Source of the DNA: Psychrobacter aquimaris
GTDB lineage: Bacteria; Pseudomonadota; Gammaproteobacteria; Pseudomonadales; Moraxellaceae
DNA length: 64,000 bases
NCBI RefSeq assembly: GCF_016107525.1
Contig: NZ_JABASR010000016.1
Location: forward strand, 1-64,000
Direction: 5' to 3'
Part shown: one piece after another, positions 35,765-45,854 of the stretch
How the letters are laid out: each line of letters begins with the position of its first letter
How positions within the stretch are numbered: position 1 is the stretch's first letter
Position numbers and translations under genes: made by a program
Notes under the pieces: model-generated
The model's database searches: none
The model's input: only the letters and a program-made list of their open reading frames with translations
What the model was told of the DNA's origin: nothing

Positions 35765-36787
35765 TTAATTGCGATTCAGACTCATCGTTAAGGCTAAATC
35801 CTCAATCATATCTTCTTGACCACCAACAGTACCGCGCTTACCTAACTCAACCAGTAGATCACGGGCAGATACACCGTATTTTTCTTCAGCCCGTTTAGCA
35901 AATAGTAAAAAAGAAGAATAAACGCCTGCGTAGCCCAAAGTTAGAGAGTTTCTATCTACACGAATAGGTTGATCTAGTAATGGTACGATCAAATCTTCAG
36001 CAACATCCATAATCTGGTATAAATCAATACCTGTATGGGCTTTCATACGATTTAAAACGGCTACTAATACCTCCAACGCTGTATTGCCCGCTCCTGCACC
36101 AAGACCTGCTACCGACCCATCAATGCGTAATGCGCCCGCTTCAATAGCTGCTAGTGAATTTGCAACTGCCATAGACATATTATTGTGGCCATGAAATCCA
36201 ATATCTGTCTCTGGCTTTAACGCGTCACGCAGACTCTTTATTTTACTAGTGACCTCATCTGGCAACATATAACCTGCTGAGTCAGTGCAATAAACGCATT
36301 GTGCACCATAGCTTTCCATTAGCTTGGCCTGTTCGGCTAGTTTTTCTTTAGAGATCATATGAGACATCATTAAGAACCCTACAGTTTCTAAGCCATTTCC
36401 ACGTGCCCAATTTAAATGCTGCTCTGATACATCTGCTTCTGTACAGTGAGTTGCGACCCTGACCATATCTGCGCCGCAGTCTCTGGCTCGCTTTAGATCA
36501 TCCACAGTACCGATACCTGGTATTAGTAAAACTGAGGTCTTCGCATTTTTTAGCTTAGGTATGACCGCATTTAAATAATCTTCATCAGAATGAGCAGCAA
36601 ACCCATAATTGACAGAGTTGCCACCTAGACCATCTCCATGAGTCAACTCAATCAGAGGTACGCCTGCTTCATCTAAACCAGTGGCAATCTTGACGGCTTC
36701 ATCTAGTGAAATTTGATGACCTTTAGCGTGCATGCCATCTCTCAAGCTCATATCATGTAATACGACATATCTATTTCTTAAATCCAT
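35765..36787 (-). CDS. mhpE: 4-hydroxy-2-oxovalerate aldolase
   Basis: This DRE-TIM metal-dependent aldolase splits 4-hydroxy-2-oxovalerate into pyruvate and acetaldehyde. In its 340 residues the [10 protein letters not shown] start, the metal-binding [15 protein letters not shown] motif near 198 and the [18 protein letters not shown] segment are clear. AAGGAG lies ten bases before the ATG. It lies next to the acylating dehydrogenase MhpF, with which such aldolases form a channelling complex. Confidence 0.94.
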   Translation of the reverse strand: MDLRNRYVVLHDMSLRDGMHAKGHQISLDEAVKIATGLDEAGVPLIELTHGDGLGGNSVNYGFAAHSDEDYLNAVIPKLKNAKTSVLLIPGIGTVDDLKRARDCGADMVRVATHCTEADVSEQHLNWARGNGLETVGFLMMSHMISKEKLAEQAKLMESYGAQCVYCTDSAGYMLPDEVTSKIKSLRDALKPETDIGFHGHNNMSMAVANSLAAIEAGALRIDGSVAGLGAGAGNTALEVLVAVLNRMKAHTGIDLYQIMDVAEDLIVPLLDQPIRVDRNSLTLGYAGVYSSFLLFAKRAEEKYGVSARDLLVELGKRGTVGGQEDMIEDLALTMSLNRN

Positions 36788-36811
36788 TAGTACTCTCCTT
36801 GATTAGTATTA

Positions 36812-37738
36812 TTACGAGATATGATTGGCTGCACGTTCAGGTAATTTAATCTCATTATTTGCCACTTCTTCAGCGAAGATTTCTGCAGTGCGTAATGCAG
36901 CAGCCGTCATAATGTCTAAGTTGCCCGCATACTTAGGTAGAAAATCACCTAAACCTTCAACTTCTAAGAAAATAGAAACCCGTTTGCCATCAAATACAGG
37001 GCCGTTGACTAGACGATAACCAGGTACATATTGCTGAACTTTTTCAACCATTTTCTCTACTGAGGCTCTAATAAGTGCTTCGTCAGGCTCTGAGTCTAAT
37101 AGACAATGTACGGTATCGCGCATCAACATAGGCGGCTCTGCAGGATTAATAATAATCAGTGCTTTACCTTTTTCTGCACCACCCACTTGTTCAATAGCTC
37201 TGGCAGTCGTTCGAGTAAACTCATCTATATTTTTGCGAGTACCTGGCCCTACAGACTTGGAAGATACCGTAGCTACAATTTCGCTATAATTTACAGATTG
37301 TACTTGCGATACTGCTGCCACCATTGGAATAGTTGCTTGACCACCGCAAGTTACCATGTTGACATTCATTTCTAACTTTTTTGTGTGCTCTTTCAAATTA
37401 ACTGGCGGTACACAAAAAGGCCCGATAGCGGCTGGTGTCAGATCAATCATGATCACACCAAGCTCATTCAACTTGCGACTATTTTCAGCATGTACATAGG
37501 CAGATGTGGCATCAAAGGCAATACGAATATCATCTTCTATAACCGCGTCTAAAATACCATCTACACCACTATCGCAGGTTTTGATACCCATTTCTTGAGC
37601 ACGTTTTAGTCCCGCTGACGTCGGATCGATACCGACCATCCATACAGGCTCAATCCAATTTGATCGCTGCATTTTCATCAATAGATCGGTACCGATATTG
37701 CCAGGTCCGATAATGATTGCTTTTAATTTCTGTGTCAT
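36812..37738 (-). CDS. mhpF: acetaldehyde dehydrogenase (acylating)
   Basis: This CoA-acylating dehydrogenase turns acetaldehyde into acetyl-CoA. The 308 residues hold the NAD-binding [13 protein letters not shown] at about 12-24, the catalytic Cys in [13 protein letters not shown] near 132, and the [14 protein letters not shown] segment. AAGGAGCAAG precedes the ATG. It is a partner of MhpE in the aldolase-dehydrogenase complex, which keeps toxic acetaldehyde sequestered. Confidence 0.94.
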   Translation of the reverse strand: MTQKLKAIIIGPGNIGTDLLMKMQRSNWIEPVWMVGIDPTSAGLKRAQEMGIKTCDSGVDGILDAVIEDDIRIAFDATSAYVHAENSRKLNELGVIMIDLTPAAIGPFCVPPVNLKEHTKKLEMNVNMVTCGGQATIPMVAAVSQVQSVNYSEIVATVSSKSVGPGTRKNIDEFTRTTARAIEQVGGAEKGKALIIINPAEPPMLMRDTVHCLLDSEPDEALIRASVEKMVEKVQQYVPGYRLVNGPVFDGKRVSIFLEVEGLGDFLPKYAGNLDIMTAAALRTAEIFAEEVANNEIKLPERAANHIS

Positions 37739-37790
37739 AACTTGCTCCTTGATAGTTATAGAATGTAGTGAATGCTTTCATTAAAGTTAA

Positions 37791-39068
37791 TTAATCATTT
37801 ACCAATGCTGGCTTGTTTATGGTATTGGTTGTTGCATTCTTGCCAAGCATTGATTTGTCTAAATTTTCTCTGCGGCTAATGTTGTTAGTTAACATAATGG
37901 CAGCAATAGCGGCAATAATAATGACTGGAATACTACTACCAATAACAAAGGAAGAGCTTGAATTATAAGAGAATATGAGCCCTGCCAATAATGGTCCTAT
38001 AAAAGAGCCAATACGTCCCATAGCAACGGCTACCCCTACACCTGTACCTCGCATACTTTTTTGATAAACTTTAGCAGCAAGTGCATATAGAGCCGACTGA
38101 CCTCCTGTTAAGAAAAACCCTGAAAGCGCTGCTGACAACATTAGTCCTGTTAAAGACTTAGAAACTGCTAAGGCAGATAAGCCTACTAAAATCCCAACGT
38201 AAATCATGACGACAACGGTTCTAATCTTAATACGAGATAATAACCAACCTAAACTCAGTACACCCAAAAGAGCGCCAACTTGGTATGACACTTGAATGTT
38301 GCTTACGTTTTTCATGCTTAGTCCGTTGCTCTGCATAAGAACAGGTAACCAATTTAGAATGAAGTACAGCACGATTAGAGTGCCTAAGAAACTGAGCCAA
38401 ATCTGTAATGTTGATGCCAACCTACCCTCACCGAACAAAACAAATTTAAAGTCATTATTTTCAATCTCTTTTGTAGCTGGTCTTTTGGTATAAGTTTCTT
38501 TCAGAAATAGAGCAAGCAGCGGTAGAATCAATATTGGCGCTAAGCCACCTAAATAGAAAATATTCTTCCATTGCCCAACTTCAGTGAACATTCCTGCTGC
38601 CAAAGCTGTTATCGCGGCGCCTATAGGTACTCCTGCATACATGATGCTTACAGCAGTAGCACTCCAGCGCTCAGATACAGACTCTGACGACATTGCAATA
38701 ATTAAAGGTAGAGCGCCACCCATTCCTACCCCTGTTAAGAAACGTATTAATACCAATGAATTAAACCCAGTGGTAAATGCGGTCAAAAGCGACATAACGC
38801 CAAATATTGCTACACTGAAAATCAGTATTTTCTTACGTCCTATCTTATCTGAGAGACGGCCAGCAACAATTGCTCCAGGAAACATTCCCAGAGTAGCAGC
38901 GCTAAAAATCCAACCCAACTGCCCTTTAGTGAGATTAAATTCTGCTTGAATAGAAGGTGCCGCAACCCCAATGGATTGGATATCAAAGCCTTCTAAAATA
39001 GCAATACAAAAACATAAGAATAGTGTCAGGTATACTGATGATGCTTTTTTAAGCGATGAATTTGTCAT
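37791..39068 (-). CDS. MFS aromatic acid:H+ symporter (MhpT-like)
   Basis: This 425-residue, 12-helix transporter belongs to the aromatic acid/H+ symport (AAHS) family. The GFDIQSIGVAAPSI segment in helix 1 carries the essential Asp, the loop 2-3 motif is RLSDKIGRKK, and the loop 8-9 equivalent is present. It lies inside the mhp operon between mhpB and mhpF. It probably imports 3-(3-hydroxyphenyl)propionate or a related phenylpropanoid. It is shorter at the central loop than PcaK-type proteins, but substrate cannot be told from sequence. Confidence 0.88.
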   Translation of the reverse strand: MTNSSLKKASSVYLTLFLCFCIAILEGFDIQSIGVAAPSIQAEFNLTKGQLGWIFSAATLGMFPGAIVAGRLSDKIGRKKILIFSVAIFGVMSLLTAFTTGFNSLVLIRFLTGVGMGGALPLIIAMSSESVSERWSATAVSIMYAGVPIGAAITALAAGMFTEVGQWKNIFYLGGLAPILILPLLALFLKETYTKRPATKEIENNDFKFVLFGEGRLASTLQIWLSFLGTLIVLYFILNWLPVLMQSNGLSMKNVSNIQVSYQVGALLGVLSLGWLLSRIKIRTVVVMIYVGILVGLSALAVSKSLTGLMLSAALSGFFLTGGQSALYALAAKVYQKSMRGTGVGVAVAMGRIGSFIGPLLAGLIFSYNSSSSFVIGSSIPVIIIAAIAAIMLTNNISRRENLDKSMLGKNATTNTINKPALVND

Positions 39069-39119
39069 GAGCTCTTCCGTGAGTCTAAAATAAATATAAA
39101 ATTCAATGTTGAGAGTAAA

Positions 39120-40070
39120 CTAGCAGACTGTTTCAGCAGTTATGGCGCCGAACCCAACCAGCCACTCATTAATTTGTTGATAATAGACATCCTGTATCGT
39201 ATATTCAGAAATTTCAGCTAAAGCAGCAAAAGCAGCTGTCCAACATCTCACTTCATGTCCCCCTCTGCCGCCCATGCTAGAAATCTCGCTATCTGTCATA
39301 GCATTGAGATAATCAAAGTCGGCTTGTTGATACTTCTGCATTAATGCTCTATCCCATTCAGCATTAATTTTTAGCGAACTGCTTTCAGTCTGATTGAGTT
39401 CTTGAGCGGCTACAACGACACGGTTTTGCCTAGCATTACGAGAATCCGCTGTTGGGTTTTTACCCGCGATTAGAAACGCTTCAGTGTCTGTGTTTGCGCC
39501 TTGCATTTGCGGTGTCGGTGGGTCATGAGACAATCCACCAGTTCCTAATATGAGAACTCTCTTATTTTTTAAATTTGACGTTTTTATATACCGTCCTACA
39601 GCTTTACCTAGTTGTGTAGCAAATCGCATTGGTGGTAATGGTTTAGCGGCACAGTTAATAAAAATTGGTACCGTTGGATATTTAATTAATGAACCTGTTA
39701 AAAAAGTTAGTGGCTGTGTAACTCCATGATCAGCTTGCATTTGATACGAGCAAGCAATACCCAGCCCATCGTTCAACAGGCTTTGGGTCAAAGATAGCGC
39801 CGTTTCCTCATCAGTATTAATAGTGCCTGGACCATAGTTCCAGTCTCCTGCTGCTTCAGCTCGAATACCCACACAAGCGGCTGGCATCATGTCATAAAAG
39901 AAGCCATTAAAATGATCAGGGCCAAAAGTGATGATTAGATCAGGATCATACTCATCAACTTGCTGAGCAAGATCATGGATAACCTTCATCGTTGTGTCGC
40001 GAATCCCTTTTGGTGGAGAGGCAAACTCGATAAGAGGCGTGTGTGATAAGCAAATCAATTTAACCGACAT
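39120..40070 (-). CDS. mhpB: 2,3-dihydroxyphenylpropionate 1,2-dioxygenase
   Basis: This class III (LigB-type) extradiol dioxygenase opens the catechol ring by meta cleavage. The 316 residues begin with the CLSHTPLIEF His region, then FGPDHFNGFFYDMMPA near 50-65, and the HGVTQPLTFL segment near 120 that bears the catalytic His. GAGGAA precedes the ATG. It acts on the product of MhpA, and the ring-opened product goes to MhpC. Confidence 0.93.
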   Translation of the reverse strand: MSVKLICLSHTPLIEFASPPKGIRDTTMKVIHDLAQQVDEYDPDLIITFGPDHFNGFFYDMMPAACVGIRAEAAGDWNYGPGTINTDEETALSLTQSLLNDGLGIACSYQMQADHGVTQPLTFLTGSLIKYPTVPIFINCAAKPLPPMRFATQLGKAVGRYIKTSNLKNKRVLILGTGGLSHDPPTPQMQGANTDTEAFLIAGKNPTADSRNARQNRVVVAAQELNQTESSSLKINAEWDRALMQKYQQADFDYLNAMTDSEISSMGGRGGHEVRCWTAAFAALAEISEYTIQDVYYQQINEWLVGFGAITAETVC

Positions 40071-40156
40071 AAATATTCCTCATTACAAAAGCTATTAATA
40101 CGACGTGGGTCACAATGTTAATCATTAGGACGTAATGACTATCCTTCAGACGGGTA

Positions 40157-41791
40157 TTAATCTCGAGTCAAATGCAATTTACGGAATAATTCTTCAGACA
40201 CAGTGTTAAGTTCCTGAGCGTTACAAGTCGCTGCGACAAAACGATCAGGACGTATAAATACCGTTGAGATGTTGTCACGTTGTCCAAGCCATGTACGAAT
40301 GTCTAGATCATCACCAATTACCAGTTCATCTGCCGTTTCAGATATCTCTATGGCTCTTAAACGCTCTTTTGGTACTACTTTTATGAATCGAGCACCAATA
40401 GATTGCCATTGCTGCTTTGTGTTATCTGACATTTTGTTAGCGGCATCACATTCCCAACTCAAAATTGCGAAACTATTGCCTAAGATTTCATCAAGCTTGT
40501 GTGCATTATCATCATTCTTCAGATAAACATTAGGTTGAATAAACATCTTACCTATTAATGATTGTTTGATACTGCGCTTATGTATGACGATCCCATCAGC
40601 ATAGACAGGCATTGGTTTAAACTTCATCTCTACAAGATAACGTTTTAGTGCTGGCACAACATTTACAGCAAACGAGCACGTATCTCTTAGTTGTCCTTGC
40701 CACTTTTTAGGGGGAGCGAGGACGTTTCCTGCCATAACTGATAGATCAATCATAGCCTTGGCATGAGCTTTACGCTCGACTTGATAAGTTTCTAATAGAC
40801 CGTCGTCGGCTTGGTCTTTGATTACCATGCTCAATTTCCATGCAAGGTTAGACGCGTCACGGATTCCTGTGTTATAACCTTGACCTTGCCAAACTGGCAT
40901 GATGTGCGCCGCGTCTCCTGCTAATAGAATACGACCAATTTTAAATCGACCTGCTAGACGGGCATTATGAGTGTAAACACGCTGACGAATGACATTGACA
41001 TTATCAGGATCTGGAACGACTTTAGACAATAGCTCTCGTATACGATGAGGCTGTGATAGCTCTTCTTCGGTTTCATTAGGCATTACCATAAACTCAAAAC
41101 GGCGAATAGCATGAGGTAGCGCAGCTGATACATAAGGTCGCACAGGATCACAGCATAAATACACATGCGGTGTTGCTAATGGATCATCAGCGACATCAAT
41201 CACTATCCATTTATTTGGTGCTGTTTTTCCTTCGAAGGGAATATTTAAACTTTGTCTTATGTAACTGTTACCACCATCGCAGGCAATGAGGTATTTACAG
41301 CTGATAGTAGTAGGAGGGGTATTTGGAGAATCAAAATTAAGAGTGACACCTCTATCATCTTGTGAGAAATCTTTTAAACAACTATTGAACTCAACTGTGA
41401 CACAGTCAAAGCGTGATAGTCCTTCTAGCAAAACCGCATCGACTTGTGGTTGCACAAATGCGTTGCGACGTGACCAACCAAACTCACGAGTTGTAGGTTG
41501 TATATCTGCAAAACATCTACCACTTGGTGTTAAAAAACGCATAGCATGATCTGGCGTAATATGAGGTAACACCTCGTCGATCACATCTAAAGACTGTAAT
41601 GTTCGTAGGGACTCATCGTCGATACCAATCGCTCTTGGATAATCAATTAACTTATCCAATTGCTCAGCAACTAACGTCTTCACGCCTTGTAAACCTAAAT
41701 AATTTGCAATGGTCAATCCTACTGGACCTGCTCCTAAAATCACAACATCGTAATCATATTTATTAATCGTTGCTGTATTCGAATTACCCAC
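40157..41791 (-). CDS. mhpA: 3-(3-hydroxyphenyl)propionate hydroxylase
   Basis: This FAD monooxygenase (544 residues, MhpA length) adds the ortho hydroxyl to 3-(3-hydroxyphenyl)propionate. The [14 protein letters not shown] motif is at about 20-33, the GD motif [19 protein letters not shown] near 290, and the DG-containing [10 protein letters not shown] near 170. The start is a GTG at 41791, supported by AGGGAGAAG six to seven bases upstream. It is the first gene of the mhp operon and follows a 611-base spacer with dyad symmetry that separates it from the LysR gene. Confidence 0.92.
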   Translation of the reverse strand: MGNSNTATINKYDYDVVILGAGPVGLTIANYLGLQGVKTLVAEQLDKLIDYPRAIGIDDESLRTLQSLDVIDEVLPHITPDHAMRFLTPSGRCFADIQPTTREFGWSRRNAFVQPQVDAVLLEGLSRFDCVTVEFNSCLKDFSQDDRGVTLNFDSPNTPPTTISCKYLIACDGGNSYIRQSLNIPFEGKTAPNKWIVIDVADDPLATPHVYLCCDPVRPYVSAALPHAIRRFEFMVMPNETEEELSQPHRIRELLSKVVPDPDNVNVIRQRVYTHNARLAGRFKIGRILLAGDAAHIMPVWQGQGYNTGIRDASNLAWKLSMVIKDQADDGLLETYQVERKAHAKAMIDLSVMAGNVLAPPKKWQGQLRDTCSFAVNVVPALKRYLVEMKFKPMPVYADGIVIHKRSIKQSLIGKMFIQPNVYLKNDDNAHKLDEILGNSFAILSWECDAANKMSDNTKQQWQSIGARFIKVVPKERLRAIEISETADELVIGDDLDIRTWLGQRDNISTVFIRPDRFVAATCNAQELNTVSEELFRKLHLTRD

Positions 41792-41848
41792 TGCGCTTCT
41801 CCCTAAGTTGTTATTTCATTCCTTAGTAAGAAGTTAATTTATTTTAAC

Positions 41849-41889
41849 TATCAATACAATATCCTATATTTAGATACTTAGTATTGATA
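41849..41889. promoter_or_regulatory. dyad upstream of mhpA, operator candidate
   Basis: TATCAATAC and GTATTGATA (perfect 9-base arms) are separated by 23 bases, about 60 bases upstream of the mhpA GTG. LysR-type activators bind such spaced symmetric sites. The link to the LysR protein at 42403 is a guess. The rest of the 41792-42402 spacer is AT-rich with no convincing gene. Confidence 0.45.
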
Positions 41890-42339
41890 AAAACAATAGT
41901 TAGCAGCCATAAATGATTAATCAAAGTCATTACCTTCAATAAGATTGTCTATTTTTCAGACGACCCTCAGGAAAATATTATGGAAAAATGTGGAGTTATT
42001 ATTCAAATAGCCCGTATTTCAAATAAATTGAAACCTATATAAGTCTCTTTATATAGTTCTGAAAATATGAGATTTTTTCATGTCTTTCTATTAAAGACAT
42101 TTTAGAAATAGGAGTATTGTATTAACGCTGGTTTTAAAAAAAAGAAGAGGAAAATAGAGAATTGCTCTCTAAATGATTGAAAGAAGTTGTGGGTGGATTA
42201 GAAAGGGAATAGTAAGTTATAGCAGAACATGTAGGCAGAGCTCTTAAGATCGTCAGCGTATCAATAACTCTCTATTTTTTAGAGCTTTCTATGTTAAGTG
42301 TGGAATGAACAAATAAATGAACAAAAAACATTTCTATTA

Positions 42340-42380
42340 GGGCGTGTCCTCATTTCGAAAATGGAGATGAGGACATGCCC
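42340..42380. repeat. 41-bp short form of a TA-flanked inverted-repeat element
   Basis: GGGCGTGTCCTCAT and ATGAGGACATGCCC (one mismatch) face each other across 13 bases and are flanked by TA on both sides. The same ends bound the 170-base element in the urease operon. Standing 22 bases beyond the LysR stop, the hairpin may serve as its transcription end, although no T-run follows. Confidence 0.65.
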
Positions 42381-42402
42381 TAGTATATTCGATTCAGACT
42401 AA

Positions 42403-43299
42403 TTAGGACTGTAGAAGATTAAAACACGTTTGGCGCAACCATTGATTGTCCGCATTGTGATGGGCATACTCATGCCAATATTGCTTAATTGACCAAGAGG
42501 GAAGCTCAAAAGGCAATGGATACAAGCTGACACCAACATACTCTTGCAACAACCGCCCCATTTGCTCAGGCACGGTAGCGATAAGATTTGTACGCTGAAC
42601 AATAGTCCCTAACCCTAAATGACTCGGCAAACGTAAAACAATATTTCGTTCAATATTTAACTTTTGGATTTCATATTCAATTAAATAATGACCTGTACCA
42701 CGTGGCAAAATACCTATGTGCTCTGCACTCTGATATAGCTCTAACGATAGATCATTATTTAGAATATGTGTATTTTCAGAGTTAGCAATGACTACATAGT
42801 GTTCATCAAAAAAACGTTGTTGATAAAACCTTTCCTGTAACTGAGGTACAAAACCAATTACCAGATCAACTTCCCCTTTACTCATGAGCAATGCAGTATC
42901 ATTGTCGATAGGTACGATATCTAATTTGATAGAAGGGGCATGTTTATCAAAATAACTTATTAAGGTGGGCACAACTGATAAGTAATGACTGTCTGTCATA
43001 CTAATACGAAATGTACGTGACGCATTTAATGAATCGAAGCCCTTACTAAATTCATTGACTATCCGCATTTTTTCAATAGCTTCCACTACCAGTGGTAACA
43101 TATCTCTAGCAGTATTTGTAGGCTGCATTTTGTGCCCGACTCTAACAAATAACTGATCATCAAAATGTTGTCTTAACTTTTTAAGTCCACTACTAGCAGC
43201 AGGTTGACGGATGTTAAGCTCATGCGCAGCTTCTGAGATCGTGCCCCTTTCATATATACTATTGAATAAGCGTAACAAACGGATATCGATATCAAACAT
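42403..43299 (-). CDS. LysR-family regulator, probable mhp regulator
   Basis: This 298-residue regulator has the N-terminal LysR HTH (about 1-65, GTISEAAHELNIRQPAASSGLKKLRQHF) and an effector domain (from about 90, DIVPIDNDTALLMSKGEVDLVIGF). It most resembles the NahR/LinR/DntR side of the family because of the LFNSIYERGTISEAA opening. It is upstream of mhpA on the same strand, 611 bases away. E. coli mhp is controlled by the IclR-type MhpR, so control here would differ. The link to mhp rests on position only. Confidence 0.85.
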   Translation of the reverse strand: MFDIDIRLLRLFNSIYERGTISEAAHELNIRQPAASSGLKKLRQHFDDQLFVRVGHKMQPTNTARDMLPLVVEAIEKMRIVNEFSKGFDSLNASRTFRISMTDSHYLSVVPTLISYFDKHAPSIKLDIVPIDNDTALLMSKGEVDLVIGFVPQLQERFYQQRFFDEHYVVIANSENTHILNNDLSLELYQSAEHIGILPRGTGHYLIEYEIQKLNIERNIVLRLPSHLGLGTIVQRTNLIATVPEQMGRLLQEYVGVSLYPLPFELPSWSIKQYWHEYAHHNADNQWLRQTCFNLLQS

Positions 43300-43595
43300 A
43301 ATTAACCTATTCAGTTTAATGTGATTATGAAGTACTGCTGTAGATACTTTGTTGATTGACGCTAGCTAAAGCTAAATCTTAGGCAGACATTTCATAGACG
43401 AAGTGAGCATATTCGGTATAAACTTACTTCATAGACTTGACCTATGCTGTCAAGAAGATAGCAGACAACAATAGCAATCTGAGTACGATAAACTCTTGTA
43501 AGCCAAGTGCTGCAAGGGTTTTTTATTACCTAGCAAACGATAGTCACCGATTAATCACGGTATCATAGACGGTATTCATCGATACCGTCAAATGG

Positions 43596-43664
43596 CTAAA
43601 ATAATAAAACCGTCAAGCCAAAAATTGCACCAATGACCGCAGCAAATACTTTCGGTAAAAAGAA
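43596..43664 (-). pseudogene. possible remnant of a membrane protein C-terminus
   Basis: Twenty-two codons ending in TAG read FFLPKVFAAVIGAIFGLTVL then LF, typical of a final membrane helix, but nothing upstream continues the frame. The whole 43300-44140 spacer between the LysR gene and the urt operon looks decayed: it holds an 8-bp hairpin (43568-43589), this fragment, and an element end near 44034. No intact gene is seen. Confidence 0.25.
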
Positions 43665-44033
43665 CAAACTTTCAGTAAGACAACGTCCCCAAAGGGTGTG
43701 TTTTTAGCATACGCCTTTCCTCAAATTTTAAATAATAAAAAACCCTCAAATCGAGAGTTATATTTTAAATAGCAAACTCACTATTAAATAGCAGACTCAC
43801 TAAATGTGATGTCTGGCGCTTTGCTCATTATCGTTCCACGGCGTCTGTCATGTCATGTCAGCACTTTTTGCTGTCTCCATACCCCGTCAATAGGATAGTT
43901 GTGCCGTTAGCTGTTTGCATTACAACTTTAACGCCGCTTCTATTTATAAGCAGCGCTTTGGTTTCATGACTGGTCACTGCTTGGATGATAAAGAGGTAAA
44001 GTTTGCTACTTATCAGGTTGAGCTTGATGAGGG

Positions 44034-44073
44034 TAAGCAATTTATCTCATGTTTCTCACCATTTTTAAAATGA
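44034..44073. repeat. degraded right half-end of the TA-flanked element
   Basis: This stretch (GCAATTTATCTCAT, then CACCATTTTTAAAATGAG) closely matches the right end of the element at 52062-52235, but the terminal GACACGCCC has decayed to AACAATCTC and no left end is seen nearby. Confidence 0.55.
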
Positions 44074-44145
44074 GAACAATCTCAATAAATCCATTCACAC
44101 TTTTTAAACTTAATAGCATATCGCTTTCAATTTAGTCATTTTTTA

Positions 44146-44256
44146 TGCACAACTTTAGTTCTCTAAAATAGACGCTTATGGTGCATAGAAAATCATAGAA
44201 ACCAATTATGGTGCAAAAAATCACCATAACTCCTGATAAAGACCGATATTGGTGCA
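44146..44256. promoter_or_regulatory. cluster of NtrC-type half-sites upstream of urtA
   Basis: TGGTGCA occurs three times on the plus strand (44179-44185, 44209-44215, 44250-44256) and TGCAC once at 44146-44150. TGGTGCA is the half-site of enterobacterial NtrC operators, so nitrogen control of urea uptake is plausible. The spacing is irregular and no full palindrome TGCAC-N-GTGCA of ideal length was found. Confidence 0.5.
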
Positions 44257-44275
44257 TTTATTTTGTATTTCATAT

Positions 44276-44291
44276 TGGCATAGATATTGAA
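44276..44291 (+). promoter_or_regulatory. sigma-54-like promoter candidate for urtA
   Basis: TGGCAT-N5-TTGAA fits the -24/-12 pattern (TGGCAY-N5-TTGCW) except for the -12 GC, here GA. It lies 74 bases before the chosen urtA start and just after the NtrC-type half-sites, the expected geometry. The imperfect -12 keeps confidence low. Confidence 0.35.
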
Positions 44292-44364
44292 GTATTAATA
44301 ATAGTTAGGAATGGTTCGTTCACTCGGCCTACCAGGCTGCTACTTTATCTTTCTGGAGAAATAT

Positions 44365-45729
44365 ATGTCTTTATTGCCAACGCTTATCACTGCTACTCCT
44401 ATCAATACAAACTATCGTATCGACTCAAAATTGACATCACGTTTGTCTCTACTAGCAGTAGCTGTTGTCGGCAGCTTAAGTCTTATAGGTTGTCAAAAAC
44501 CTGCGGAAACTAGTGCAGAAACCAATTCTACCGCCACAAAAACGGAAACCTCTGAGACGACTGCTACCCCAGCGGCAGACGGTGACACCATCAAAGTAGG
44601 TATCTTGCACTCTTTATCTGGAACGATGGCCATCTCTGAGACGTCCTTAAAAGATACGGCGCTCATGACCATTGATGAAATTAACGCCAATGGCGGCGTG
44701 TTAGGTAAGCAGCTAGAGCCAATCGTCGTAGATCCCGCCTCTGATTGGCCGTTATTCGCTGAAAAAGCGCGTCAATTGCTAACCCAAGATAAAGTCGATG
44801 TGATATTTGGTGGTTGGACATCTGTGTCACGTAAGTCCGTGCTGCCTGTCGTTGAAGAACTAAATGGTTTAATGTTCTACCCTGTGCAGTACGAAGGTCA
44901 AGAGCAATCAGAAAACATTTTCTACACTGGTGCTGCACCTAACCAACAAGCCATTCCTGCCGTTGAATATTTAATGAGTCCAGAGGGCGGTAGTGCAGAA
45001 CGCTTTGTCTTACTTGGGACAGACTATGTCTATCCTCGAACTACTAACCAGATACTGCGTGCTTTCTTAAAATCTAAAGGGGTCGCTGAAACAGACATCA
45101 TGGAAGAATATACACCTTTCGGTTTTAGCAACTATCAGACCATCGTTGGCAACATTAAAAGCTTCTCGACGGGTAAGAAAACGGCGGTTATCTCTACCAT
45201 TAATGGGGACTCAAACGTACCCTTCTATCGTGAGCTTGCCAACCAAGGCATCAAAGCCTCTGATATTCCAGTCATGGCATTCTCAGTAGGAGAAGAAGAG
45301 CTTCGCGGTATCGATACCAGCTTATTGCAAGGGCATTTAGCGTCATGGAACTACTTTATGTCAGTTAAAAATCCTGTCAACAGCGACTTCACCAAAAAGT
45401 ATAAAAAATACGCGCTGGATCATAAGCTACCCAATGCTGACAAGGTCGTGACGAACGATCCTATGGAAGCCACATACGTGGGTATCAATATGTGGAAACA
45501 AGCAGTCGAAAAAGCTGGTACTACTAATGTCGATAAAGTGCGTATTAGTATGGGAGGTCAGACTTTTGACGCGCCATCAGGGTATACATTGAAAATGGAT
45601 GAAGAAAACCATCACTTATGGAAGCCTGTCATGATCGGTCAAATTCGTACCGATGGGCAGTTCGATGTGATCAGCAAAACGCCAAAAGCCATTCGGGCTG
45701 AGCCATGGAGTCAGTACATCCCTAAATAA
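44365..45729 (+). CDS. urtA: urea ABC transporter substrate-binding protein
   Basis: This is the periplasmic urea-binding component of the Urt transporter. The start at 44365 has GGAG eight bases upstream; the earlier ATG at 44311 lacks one. A long N-terminal segment leads to a hydrophobic stretch and lipobox (SLIGCQKPAE near 50), then a Ser/Thr-rich linker. The type I periplasmic-binding (Leu/Ile/Val-like) core begins at IKVGILHSLSGTMAIS and includes GGWTSVSRKSVLPVVEE. About 454 residues. It heads urtABCDE directly before the urease genes. Confidence 0.93.
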   Translation: MSLLPTLITATPINTNYRIDSKLTSRLSLLAVAVVGSLSLIGCQKPAETSAETNSTATKTETSETTATPAADGDTIKVGILHSLSGTMAISETSLKDTALMTIDEINANGGVLGKQLEPIVVDPASDWPLFAEKARQLLTQDKVDVIFGGWTSVSRKSVLPVVEELNGLMFYPVQYEGQEQSENIFYTGAAPNQQAIPAVEYLMSPEGGSAERFVLLGTDYVYPRTTNQILRAFLKSKGVAETDIMEEYTPFGFSNYQTIVGNIKSFSTGKKTAVISTINGDSNVPFYRELANQGIKASDIPVMAFSVGEEELRGIDTSLLQGHLASWNYFMSVKNPVNSDFTKKYKKYALDHKLPNADKVVTNDPMEATYVGINMWKQAVEKAGTTNVDKVRISMGGQTFDAPSGYTLKMDEENHHLWKPVMIGQIRTDGQFDVISKTPKAIRAEPWSQYIPK

Positions 45730-45854
45730 GTTTATGGTCACTTAAACTCTAGTCCCTTAGTGGTATCAATACCAGCATCCCTTTAGCTTCTCTACTGATA
45801 AAAACAATGTTCAGTAGAGGTTAGAGGCGTGTTGACTGTAAAAAAGGAGCCATC

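Noticed and set aside
43858-44040. Minus-strand 60-codon frame upstream of the urt operon
   Set aside because: No ribosome site or family motif, and its 5' end touches a decayed repeat-element end.
44208-44513. Plus-strand frame overlapping the start of urtA
   Set aside because: It covers the regulatory region and the urtA signal peptide in another frame, with no supporting features.
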